A stretch of DNA of 20,683 bases, taken from the NCBI GenBank assembly GCA_001872995.1, contig MNXO01000155.1, positions 1-20,683 of the forward strand. Direction: 5' to 3'. This DNA is from Bacteroidetes bacterium CG2_30_32_10. GTDB lineage: Bacteria > Bacteroidota > Bacteroidia > Bacteroidales > CG2-30-32-10. Below the pieces are notes generated by a model that made no database searches, was not told where the DNA came from, and saw only the letters and a program-made list of their open reading frames with translations. Made by a program: the position numbers and the translations under genes. Of this stretch, positions 8,256 to 14,968 are shown piece by piece (the first letter of the stretch is position 1; each line of letters begins with the position of its first letter).

Positions 8256-9341
8256 TCACAAATTAACATAATAATCAAGCGATTCAATAATTTCATTTTC
8301 CTCACATTGCTGATTTATCATTGGTTTCCCTATATCCTTCATTAAAACAAAATTTATTTCGTCATTATGATTTTTTTTATCATTACGCATTAATTCAATT
8401 AAATAATTATAAGAAGACCTATTAATAGTATGCTTTCCGAATTTATTAATTATAAAAGTATTGTATTTATGTTGTAACTCTAATGGAAAACTGAATTTCT
8501 TAACAGAAAGGTATATTTCACATATAATACCCACTGCAATCGCTTCTCCATGTAACAAAACATCAGTATTATTTAAAACAGAAAACGCTTCAATAGCATG
8601 CCCAATGGTATGACCAAAATTGAGCGTTTTTCTTAATCCATTCTCCTTATAATCGTTGGAAACAATAATTCCTTTTGTTCCAACCGATTCATAGATAATC
8701 TTTTGCAAATTATCTAAATTCTCAAAATCAATTCCTATAATATCTTCAAAGAAAATAGATTTGGAAATAATTGAATATTTGATAACTTCGGCGAAACCAG
8801 ATAACTTTTGTCTTTTATTCAAAGTTTTTAAAAATTCAGGATAAATAAAAACAGCTTCAGGATTATTAAAAGTACCTATTTGATTTTTAATTCCACCCAT
8901 ATCAATACCATTTTTCCCTCCAAAACTAGCATCAATTTGTGCCATCAATGTAGTTGGTATATTTATAAATGAAATACCTCTTTTATAAAGGGAAGCGGCA
9001 AATCCACCTAAATCACATATAACTCCACCGCCCATATTAATAAATAGCACATTTCTATCAGCTTTTAATTTTAATAATCTTTCCCAAATATATACAGCAT
9101 TATCAATAGTTTTGTGATCTTCACCACTAATAATCTCAATTATGGCAGCTTTTTTAAAAATATTAATGTTATTAATTAATGTTGGCAAACAATATTTTTT
9201 AGTATTTTCATCTACCAATACATATAATTGTGAGCTTTTATAACTTTTATTTCCCAAAAATCTTTCTAATTCAACAAAAGCATTATTACCAATAAAGAGC
9301 GTTGAGCTTAAAATGTTTGTTTTATATATTTCCTCATTCAT
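8256..9341 (-). CDS. aroB: 3-dehydroquinate synthase
   Basis: This 361-residue cytoplasmic enzyme converts 3-deoxy-arabino-heptulosonate 7-phosphate to 3-dehydroquinate, the second shikimate-pathway step, using NAD and a divalent metal (usually zinc or cobalt). Diagnostic motifs are SGEDHKT (NAD region), MGGGVICDLGGFAASLYKRG, PTTLMAQIDASFGGKNGID, the metal-ligand glutamate in GFAEVIKYSII, and the metal-ligand histidines in LNFGHTIGHAIEAF and LLHGEAIAVGI. Length is standard. It is the first gene of a two-gene aroBA unit and is divergent from the IPExxxVDY/pyk unit across a 124-base gap. A TAATTTTG-like -7 element reads toward it at 9412-9405. The ATG at 9341 begins MNEEIYKTNI. Confidence 0.97.
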   Translation of the reverse strand: MNEEIYKTNILSSTLFIGNNAFVELERFLGNKSYKSSQLYVLVDENTKKYCLPTLINNINIFKKAAIIEIISGEDHKTIDNAVYIWERLLKLKADRNVLFINMGGGVICDLGGFAASLYKRGISFINIPTTLMAQIDASFGGKNGIDMGGIKNQIGTFNNPEAVFIYPEFLKTLNKRQKLSGFAEVIKYSIISKSIFFEDIIGIDFENLDNLQKIIYESVGTKGIIVSNDYKENGLRKTLNFGHTIGHAIEAFSVLNNTDVLLHGEAIAVGIICEIYLSVKKFSFPLELQHKYNTFIINKFGKHTINRSSYNYLIELMRNDKKNHNDEINFVLMKDIGKPMINQQCEENEIIESLDYYVNL

Positions 9342-9404
9342 AATATACTTAATATAAGGCTAATCCCAAATGATTTCTAACAAGGTTAAATTAGAATTAA
9401 TTTT

Positions 9405-9412
9405 CAAAATTA
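9405..9412 (-). promoter_or_regulatory. Candidate -7 element for aroBA
   Basis: The minus strand reads TAATTTTG, a match to TAnnTTTG, 63 bases upstream of the aroB start and within the divergent gap. No clear -33 TTTG was found at the expected spacing. Confidence 0.3.
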
Positions 9413-9437
9413 ATCATTTATTTATTTTATTCTTACG

Positions 9438-9447
9438 TAAATTTGCC
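9438..9447 (+). promoter_or_regulatory. Candidate -7 element for the IPExxxVDY-pyk unit
   Basis: TAAATTTGCC fits the extended Bacteroidota -7 pattern TAnnTTTGC and ends 18 bases before the ATG at 9466, implying a short leader. The -33 region is AT-rich without a convincing TTTG. Confidence 0.45.
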
Positions 9448-9465
9448 AATTCATAAAGTTTAAAA

Positions 9466-9963
9466 ATGCCAAAAAAATTCAAATTAGATATTACATTTGA
9501 AAATGAATCTGTTTTATTCGGAATTTGTTCCCATTTAAAGGACTATCGAATAGTCTGGCATTTAAACAAGCAGTTAGAATTGAAATTTTCTAAAACTGAA
9601 GACTTTGAATACCAGATTAACAAGCAACAAAAAATACAGAATTTCTCTTGTTACTATTACAAAGACATATCCAACTTATCAACTTATTATTTTTTATCAA
9701 ATACAAGTGTTTCAGAAAATAAATATTTAATTAGCGAACACAAACAAGCCAATTATCTTATGTTTTGCGATAGACCGTTACATAACAAAAACACAAAATC
9801 CTTATTATCAAATATCAAACAAACTTCAAACATATTAACAGCTTACGAAATAAATCAAGAAGCAATTACAAACCTTTACAACATAATTTCTGACATAGAA
9901 CTACACATTACTACCATAGAAAAATTAAAAAAAGAGAAGAAAAATAAATATAACATTGTATAA
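9466..9963 (+). CDS. IPExxxVDY-family-like protein of unknown function
   Basis: This 165-residue cytoplasmic protein has no signal peptide or membrane segment. It resembles the small Bacteroidota family named for an IPExxxVDY motif. Here the motif reads ISEHKQANY at residues 89-97, a degenerate form keeping I, E and Y, followed by the hydrophobic LMF. The early region LDITFENESVLFGICSHLKDYRIVWHLNK and the lysine-rich tail (about 147-162) also fit. Members are commonly found directly before pyruvate kinase, as here: pyk begins 4 bases after this stop. The biochemical function is unknown to me; the conserved linkage only suggests co-expression. The assignment rests on the motif remnant plus gene order, so it is good but not certain. 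Confidence 0.75.
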   Translation: MPKKFKLDITFENESVLFGICSHLKDYRIVWHLNKQLELKFSKTEDFEYQINKQQKIQNFSCYYYKDISNLSTYYFLSNTSVSENKYLISEHKQANYLMFCDRPLHNKNTKSLLSNIKQTSNILTAYEINQEAITNLYNIISDIELHITTIEKLKKEKKNKYNIV

Positions 9964-9967
9964 ATAT

Positions 9968-11404
9968 ATGATTAATAATACAAGTAAAACAAAAATTGTA
10001 GCAACCATAGGACCCGCATCCTCTTCAAAAGAAGTAATATCGCAAATGGCATTAGCAGGTATAGATGTATGCAGACTTAACTTCTCTCATGGAAGCCATG
10101 AAGACCATTTAAAGGTTATTAACATTATTCACAGCATAAATAAAGAAAATAAATCACACCTTGCTATCCTTGCTGACTTACAAGGTCCCAAAATTCGTAT
10201 TGGCGAAGTTGAAAACAACGCTGTTAAATTAGTCAATGGTGCTGAACTTATATTTACTACTAATCCATGTGTTGGAAATAATCAAAAGGTTTATATCACT
10301 TACCCTCAATTTCCAAAAGATGTGAATGTTGGCGAAAATATATTAGTTGATGATGGTAAAATATCCCTAAGTGTTATTAAAACTAATAATATCGACGAAG
10401 TTGTTACTAAAATCATTCATGGTGGCATTTTATCTTCTAAAAAAGGGGTTAATCTACCAAATACCAAAGTTTCTATTCCTTGTTTGACGGAAAAAGACCT
10501 AAAAGATTTAGATTTTATATTAGAAAACAGAATTCAATGGGTAGGCTTGTCTTTTGTGAGAAGTGCATCAGATATCATCGAGCTTAAGCACATCATTGCA
10601 ACCAAAGCAAAAGATCGAAAACCAAACATCATTGCTAAAATTGAAAAACCAGAAGCTATTTTAGATATTGATAACATTATTAAAGAAGCAGATGGTCTAA
10701 TGGTAGCAAGAGGCGACTTAGGCGTTGAAACTCCCATTGAAACCGTTCCTCATGTCCAAAAAATGATAGTTCGTAAATGTATTGCTGCAGCAAAGCCCGT
10801 TATTATTGCAACTCAAATGATGGAAAGCATGATAACAAATGTTACACCTACAAGAGCAGAAGTAAATGATGTTGCAAACTCTGTTATGGATGGAGCAGAC
10901 GCTCTTATGTTGAGTGGAGAAACTTCAATTGGCAATCAACCAGTAGTTGTAATTGAAACTATGCAGAAAATTATCAATCAAGTTGAATCAACTGAGAATA
11001 TTTATTACAAAAACTGCATTCCTCAAAATAAAAATCATTCACGCTATCTTTCCGATTCTATAATTAGCAACGCTATCAATTTAGCACAACAAGTAGAAGC
11101 CAAGGCTGTAATAGCGATGACGCATTCGGGATATTCAGCCTATAAAATATCGAGCTTACGACCTAAATGCCAAATATTTATATTTACCAACAACCATTCC
11201 TTATTAAGCACTTTAAATTTAGTATGGGGCATTAGAGGTTTCTATTACGATAAATTTATTAGCACAGACCACACCATAGAAGATATAATCTATAAACTTA
11301 AAAAAGACAATTACATTAAAGAAGATGATTATATTATCAATATAGCAAGCACTCCTATTGATGATAAAGGTAAAACAAATATGATAAAACTAAGTAGGGC
11401 TTGA
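9968..11404 (+). CDS. pyk: Pyruvate kinase
   Basis: This 478-residue enzyme transfers phosphate from phosphoenolpyruvate to ADP in the last step of glycolysis. Motifs are TKIVATIGPASSS (residues 8-20), CRLNFSHGSHEDH with the K+/substrate-binding arginine and asparagine, ILADLQGPKIRIGEV, the active-site lysine in IIAKIEKPEAI, the metal-binding glutamate/aspartate region MVARGDLGVETP, PVIIATQMMESMI, and TRAEVNDVANSVMDGADALM. The C-terminal domain, with LAQQVEAKAVIAMTHSGYSAYKIS, closes the protein at normal length. The frame is open back to a TTG at 9956 that overlaps the previous stop, but the ATG at 9968 (MINNTSKTKIV) is the better start. It is co-transcribed with the IPExxxVDY-type gene. Confidence 0.97.
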   Translation: MINNTSKTKIVATIGPASSSKEVISQMALAGIDVCRLNFSHGSHEDHLKVINIIHSINKENKSHLAILADLQGPKIRIGEVENNAVKLVNGAELIFTTNPCVGNNQKVYITYPQFPKDVNVGENILVDDGKISLSVIKTNNIDEVVTKIIHGGILSSKKGVNLPNTKVSIPCLTEKDLKDLDFILENRIQWVGLSFVRSASDIIELKHIIATKAKDRKPNIIAKIEKPEAILDIDNIIKEADGLMVARGDLGVETPIETVPHVQKMIVRKCIAAAKPVIIATQMMESMITNVTPTRAEVNDVANSVMDGADALMLSGETSIGNQPVVVIETMQKIINQVESTENIYYKNCIPQNKNHSRYLSDSIISNAINLAQQVEAKAVIAMTHSGYSAYKISSLRPKCQIFIFTNNHSLLSTLNLVWGIRGFYYDKFISTDHTIEDIIYKLKKDNYIKEDDYIINIASTPIDDKGKTNMIKLSRA

Positions 11405-11556
11405 TTAAGAACTCAATATTCTACTTGAAAAATTTTTTTTTTAAATTAATATATAATTAATATGCTTTTATATCAGTTAATTGATTATATTTGTACCAAA
11501 AACCATTTTAAGCTATTTTGTAAATAAAAAATAGTTTTCTAATTGAAGATTTTTAT

Positions 11557-11564
11557 TATTTTTG
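11557..11564 (+). promoter_or_regulatory. Candidate -7 element for the response regulator gene
   Basis: TATTTTTG matches TAnnTTTG and lies 45 bases before the ATG at 11610, within the 205-base gap after pyk. A second match, TATATTTG, is at 11486-11493. Neither has a clear -33 partner. Apart from these and AT-rich filler I see nothing else in this gap. Confidence 0.4.
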
Positions 11565-11609
11565 TGAAAATTTACTTTAAAACAAATTCAACTTAATAAA
11601 TATCTAATT

Positions 11610-12362
11610 ATGTCAAAACCTAAAATTCTTATAGTTGAAGACGAAAGTATAGTTGCAAAAGACATACAAAATAGTCTTAAAAAAATGGGATACATTGTTC
11701 CTGTTGTCGTTTCATCTGGCGAAAAAGCTCTTAATGAAATCGAAGAATCACGCCCCGATCTTATTTTAATGGATATTATGTTAAAAGGAGATATGACTGG
11801 TATTGATGTTGCTAATGTTATTAAAGAGAAATTCAGCATTCCCGTTGTTTTTCTCACAGCTTATGCTGATGACAATACATTAAATAAAGCTAAAATATCA
11901 GAACCTTATGGTTATATTATTAAACCATTCAAGGAAAAAGAATTGCAAACGACCATAGAAATGGCTATTTATAAGCACGAAAGAGATTCGATGGTTAAAA
12001 GAGAAAGAGATTTATACCATTCTATAATTGAAAACAAAGAGTCTAAAGACAGCATTTTCGTTAGAGCGGATTATCGTCTTAATAAAGTTAATTTTGCTGA
12101 CATATTCTTTGTAGAAGCATTGAAAGACTATGTTGTTATTAATACTTCAGACAATATTTATACTACACATACTACTATGAAGGAAATGATTCGTATTCTT
12201 CCTCCAAAAGACTTTGTTAGAGTTCACAGATCTTTTATCGTTAGAATGGATAAAATATTTTCAATTAAATATCCCGATTTAGTGATAGAAGGTAAAATGA
12301 AAGTTGTTCCTATTGGTGGCTTATATCGCAAAGAATTATACGGTAGATTAAATCTTATATAG
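11610..12362 (+). CDS. Response regulator, receiver + LytTR DNA-binding domain
   Basis: This 250-residue transcription regulator has an N-terminal receiver domain at about 4-122 with all key residues: E10/D11 acidic pocket, phospho-acceptor D55 in LILMDIMLKGD, T83 in FLTAYAD, and K105 in GYIIKPF. A charged, probably helical linker spans about 120-145. The C-terminal LytTR domain at about 148-248 shows FADIFFVEALKDYVVI, TTHTTMKEM, FVRVHRSFIVRMDKI and VPIGGLYRKELYGRL. Phosphorylation presumably alters binding to target promoters. No histidine kinase gene is next to it, so it is an orphan here. It is followed by a strong terminator and so is transcribed alone rather than with the downstream molybdenum-cofactor genes. 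Targets unknown. Confidence 0.93.
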   Translation: MSKPKILIVEDESIVAKDIQNSLKKMGYIVPVVVSSGEKALNEIEESRPDLILMDIMLKGDMTGIDVANVIKEKFSIPVVFLTAYADDNTLNKAKISEPYGYIIKPFKEKELQTTIEMAIYKHERDSMVKRERDLYHSIIENKESKDSIFVRADYRLNKVNFADIFFVEALKDYVVINTSDNIYTTHTTMKEMIRILPPKDFVRVHRSFIVRMDKIFSIKYPDLVIEGKMKVVPIGGLYRKELYGRLNLI

Positions 12363-12398
12363 CCTATAAAATTTAAGATTTATACAATAGTTTTCTAT

Positions 12399-12447
12399 AA
12401 AACACTATTATATGTTAATAAACTTAACATATAAAAGTGTTTTTTTA
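12399..12447 (+). terminator. Rho-independent terminator after the response regulator gene
   Basis: A long near-perfect inverted repeat lies 36 bases after the response regulator stop. The left arm 12399-12418 (ending ATATGTTAA) pairs with the right arm 12424-12443 (starting TTAACATAT) across a 5-base loop, with a single A-A mismatch at 12407/12435. The right arm merges into a run of seven Ts at 12440-12446. This separates the regulator from the moeA operon. Confidence 0.8.
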
Positions 12448-12487
12448 TTTAATTTCATTACAACAAAAACCAATGAATAATATTTTG

Positions 12488-12496
12488 TAATTTTGC
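12488..12496 (+). promoter_or_regulatory. Candidate -7 element for the molybdenum-cofactor operon
   Basis: TAATTTTGC fits the Bacteroidota TAnnTTTG(C) -7 pattern, directly after the terminator and 20 bases before the moeA ATG at 12517. No convincing -33 TTTG is seen. No room remains for a Moco riboswitch between the terminator and moeA. Confidence 0.45.
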
Positions 12497-12516
12497 CTAA
12501 ATTTTAATAAAAATCT

Positions 12517-13692
12517 ATGATTTCCTTTGAAAATGCAATTAATATTATTTTAGATAAGGCTTTTGAGCTCACTATTGAACAAATTGATATAAAAAACGCC
12601 TTAAATAGAATAATAGCAACAGATGTAGTATCTGATATCGATATGCCCCCCTTTGATAAATCTGCAATGGATGGTTATGCTTGCAAGTACGAAGATATTA
12701 GTAATTCACTTGAAGTGATTGAGGTAATACCCGCAGGTAAAAAACCTGAACATATAATAAATAAAGGTCAATGCTCTAAAATTATGACCGGAGCAATGAT
12801 TCCTCAAGGTGCTGATTGTGTATTGATGGTGGAACAAACCCAATTAATTGACGATAATAAAATACGCTTTATTGAAAATAAGACCAATAAAAACATTTGT
12901 TTAAAAAGCGAAGATATTTCTAAAGGGGACAAGCTAATTTTAAAAGGCACTATATTAAAACCACAACATATTGCAATACTAGCTACAACTGGTTACACTA
13001 AGCCTTTTGTTTATAAGCAACCAAGAGTTGGTATTCTTTCAACTGGCGATGAATTGGTTGAACCTAATATTATTCCCGCTATATCCCAGATTCGTAATAG
13101 CAATAGTTATCAACTTTATGCTCAAGTTAATGCTACAGGAAGTATTTCGAATTATATGGGTATTGCTAAAGATGATAGAACAAATATTTCAAATATTCTT
13201 AAAAATACAATTACTAATAATGACGTAATTCTACTGAGTGGCGGAGTTTCAATGGGCGATTATGATTTAGTTCCAGAAATCCTTGAACAATTAAATGTAA
13301 AATTATTATTTCAAAAAATCGCCATTCAACCAGGAAAACCAACTGTTTTCGGAATATTAGAAAATAAATTTATTTTTGGTTTACCTGGAAATCCCGTTTC
13401 TTCTTTTATCATTTTTGAATTATTAGTAAAACCACTACTATACAAGATGATGGGAAATAATTTAACAACTAAAAATATCAAAATGCCTATGGGTATTGAC
13501 TATTTTAGAAACAAATCTGATAGAAAAGCATTTATTCCTGTAATTATTTCAACTGAAGGGACCATATTACCTGTAGAATATCACGGTTCTGCTCACCTCA
13601 ATTCGCTTTGCAATACAGACGGGTTAATTTCCATACCAATCGGACAAAATCAATTAAATAAAGGAGATATCGTAAATGTTAGACTCATATAA
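12517..13692 (+). CDS. moeA: Molybdopterin molybdotransferase MoeA
   Basis: This 391-residue protein inserts molybdenum into molybdopterin, acting on adenylylated MPT made by MogA. Family marks are DMPPFDKSAMDGYA (residues 42-55, with D52 at the place of the catalytic aspartate), KIMTGAMIPQGADCVLMVEQ (88-107), the MogA-like fold VGILSTGDELVEP (171-183), LLSGGVSMGDYDLVPE (239-254), AIQPGKPTVFG (269-279) and GLPGNPVSSF (288-297). The C-terminal domain is complete at family length. It is the first gene of a four-gene unit; its 3' end overlaps the moaA start by 17 bases, which suggests translational coupling. A paired MogA domain is supplied by the last gene of the unit, fitting the sequential adenylation and metal-insertion steps. 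Confidence 0.96.
   Translation: MISFENAINIILDKAFELTIEQIDIKNALNRIIATDVVSDIDMPPFDKSAMDGYACKYEDISNSLEVIEVIPAGKKPEHIINKGQCSKIMTGAMIPQGADCVLMVEQTQLIDDNKIRFIENKTNKNICLKSEDISKGDKLILKGTILKPQHIAILATTGYTKPFVYKQPRVGILSTGDELVEPNIIPAISQIRNSNSYQLYAQVNATGSISNYMGIAKDDRTNISNILKNTITNNDVILLSGGVSMGDYDLVPEILEQLNVKLLFQKIAIQPGKPTVFGILENKFIFGLPGNPVSSFIIFELLVKPLLYKMMGNNLTTKNIKMPMGIDYFRNKSDRKAFIPVIISTEGTILPVEYHGSAHLNSLCNTDGLISIPIGQNQLNKGDIVNVRLI
13661..13666 (+). promoter_or_regulatory. Strong Shine-Dalgarno inside moeA for moaA
   Basis: AAGGAG lies 9 bases before the moaA ATG at 13676, inside the end of moeA. Strong Shine-Dalgarno sites are uncommon in Bacteroidota, and this one fixes the moaA start within the gene overlap. 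Confidence 0.6.
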
Positions 13693-14476
13693 TAGAAATA
13701 TCAACTATCTGAGAATTTCTGTTACCGATAGATGCAACCTCCGTTGTTTATATTGTATGCCTGAAGAAGGTTTTAAATTACTTAAACACGAAGAAATCCT
13801 CTCTTATGAAGAAATTATTGAAGTAGTAAATATTGCCGTTGATCTAGGTATTACAAAAGTCCGTATTACTGGAGGCGAACCCCTTGTTAGAAAAGGAATT
13901 ATTGATTTTATTAAAATGATTTCTAAAAACAAAGGATTAGACGAAGTTACAATGACTACCAATGGTATATTACTTTCTGATTTTGCGACTTCATTGGTTG
14001 AAGCAGGTTTAAGCAGAATTAATATTAGTCTTGATACGATTGATGCCAAAAAGTTTTATGATATTACTAGAGGGGGCGATTTAAATAAAGTAATTGCAGG
14101 AATTGAAGCCATTCAAAAAGCGGGAATTTCGCAAATTAAAGTTAATTGTGTCATCAAAAAATCCTCTAAAGAACCTGATGCCAAAGCAGTAAAAGCATTT
14201 TGTGATTCCAAAGGAATTCAAGCTCGTTTTATTCACCAAATGAACCTTGAAAAAGGACAATTTTCGATAGTTGAAGGAGGAAGCGGAGGTGATTGTCATA
14301 ATTGTAATCGTTTAAGACTCACCGCCAATGGCAAAATAAAACCTTGTCTTTTTTCAGATTTAGAATTTGATGTCCGAAAATTAGGAGCTAAAAATGCAAT
14401 TATTAAAGCAATCGGCGAAAAACCTGCTTCTGGAACTTATAATAATAGTGGTAATTTTTATAATATTGGAGGATAA
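13676..14476 (+). CDS. moaA: Short-form GTP 3',8-cyclase MoaA (radical SAM)
   Basis: MoaA starts molybdopterin synthesis by cyclizing GTP to 3',8-cyclo-dihydro-GTP, which MoaC then converts to cPMP. The radical SAM cluster motif is C20/C24/C27 in TDRCNLRCLYCMPE, with the SAM-binding GGEP (66-69). The second, GTP-binding cluster has C207, C210 and C224 in the canonical C-x2-C-x13-C spacing, including CNRLR with R212 and R214. R13 matches the conserved GTP-contacting arginine, and the protein ends in the required Gly-Gly tail (NIGG). At 266 residues it is about 60 shorter than typical MoaA (about 330). Most of the loss lies between RFIHQM (184-189) and C207, where 17 residues replace about 55 in E. 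coli. Every catalytic element seems kept, so I read it as a condensed, probably active variant. A related radical SAM enzyme with another substrate is possible. Confidence 0.85.
   Translation: MLDSYNRNINYLRISVTDRCNLRCLYCMPEEGFKLLKHEEILSYEEIIEVVNIAVDLGITKVRITGGEPLVRKGIIDFIKMISKNKGLDEVTMTTNGILLSDFATSLVEAGLSRINISLDTIDAKKFYDITRGGDLNKVIAGIEAIQKAGISQIKVNCVIKKSSKEPDAKAVKAFCDSKGIQARFIHQMNLEKGQFSIVEGGSGGDCHNCNRLRLTANGKIKPCLFSDLEFDVRKLGAKNAIIKAIGEKPASGTYNNSGNFYNIGG
14468..14473 (+). promoter_or_regulatory. Strong Shine-Dalgarno for moaC
   Basis: GGAGGA lies 7 bases before the ATG at 14481 and includes the Gly-Gly codons at the end of moaA. It decides the moaC start in favour of 14481 over the upstream in-frame ATG at 14394. 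Confidence 0.6.
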
Positions 14477-14480
14477 ACCA

Positions 14481-14936
14481 ATGAAGAAGATACTTAGCCA
14501 TACTGATATTAATGGAAAAGCAAATATGGTAGATGTTAGTGCCAAACAAAATCAATTACGTATTGCTAAAGCTAAAGGAACAATTTTATTAAATGCAGAA
14601 ACAGTTAATTTAATTAAAGATAATTTAATTAAAAAAGGAGATGTACTTGTAATAGCAGAAATAGCTGGTATTCAAGCAGCAAAACGCACTTCAGAGTTGA
14701 TTCCCCTATGCCATCCATTGTTAATTACAAAAATTGATGTTAAAGCTCAATTGATTGATATTGGCGTTGAAATCATCAGTGAAGTTAGATGTATTGGACA
14801 AACTGGCATTGAAATGGAGGCTCTAACTGCAGTTAATATTGCCCTTCTTACTGTTTATGATATGTGTAAAGCGGTTGACAAAAACATGAGAATCGAAAGT
14901 GTTTATTTAGTCGAAAAAACAAAGCAAAATATTTAA
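14481..14936 (+). CDS. moaC: Cyclic pyranopterin monophosphate synthase MoaC
   Basis: This 151-residue protein converts the MoaA product to cPMP, the precursor of molybdopterin. Motifs are SHTDINGKANMVDVS (residues 6-20), AKRTSELIPLCHPL (67-80, catalytic H78), the acidic TGIEMEALTAV (108-118), and YDMCKAVDKNM (126-136, D127 and K130). All key positions of E. coli MoaC have counterparts, and the length is normal. The frame is open back to an ATG at 14394 inside moaA, but that would add 29 non-homologous hydrophobic residues. The ATG at 14481, 4 bases after moaA and behind a GGAGGA site, is the real start. It sits between moaA and the MOSC-MogA fusion in one operon. Confidence 0.96.
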   Translation: MKKILSHTDINGKANMVDVSAKQNQLRIAKAKGTILLNAETVNLIKDNLIKKGDVLVIAEIAGIQAAKRTSELIPLCHPLLITKIDVKAQLIDIGVEIISEVRCIGQTGIEMEALTAVNIALLTVYDMCKAVDKNMRIESVYLVEKTKQNI

Positions 14937-14968
14937 AATAAGTATTAATAATACATATAACCTAATCT

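Noticed and set aside
11510..11537. Possible hairpin (CTATTTT/AAAATAG with extensions) between pyk and the response regulator gene
   Set aside because: Stem is almost entirely A/T with one G-U pair, and it is over 100 bases from the pyk stop; such pairings are expected by chance in this AT-rich gap.
12363..12516. Molybdenum-cofactor riboswitch before moeA
   Set aside because: The gap is filled by the terminator hairpin and a short promoter region; no second GC-rich aptamer-like structure is present.
13676..14476. MoaA as a frameshifted or decayed pseudogene
   Set aside because: The frame is open from the start to the Gly-Gly terminus, and all cluster cysteines and key arginines are present.
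14394..14480. Longer MoaC with 29 extra N-terminal residues
   Set aside because: The extension lies inside moaA, is hydrophobic and unlike MoaC, and a strong ribosome-binding site precedes the ATG at 14481.
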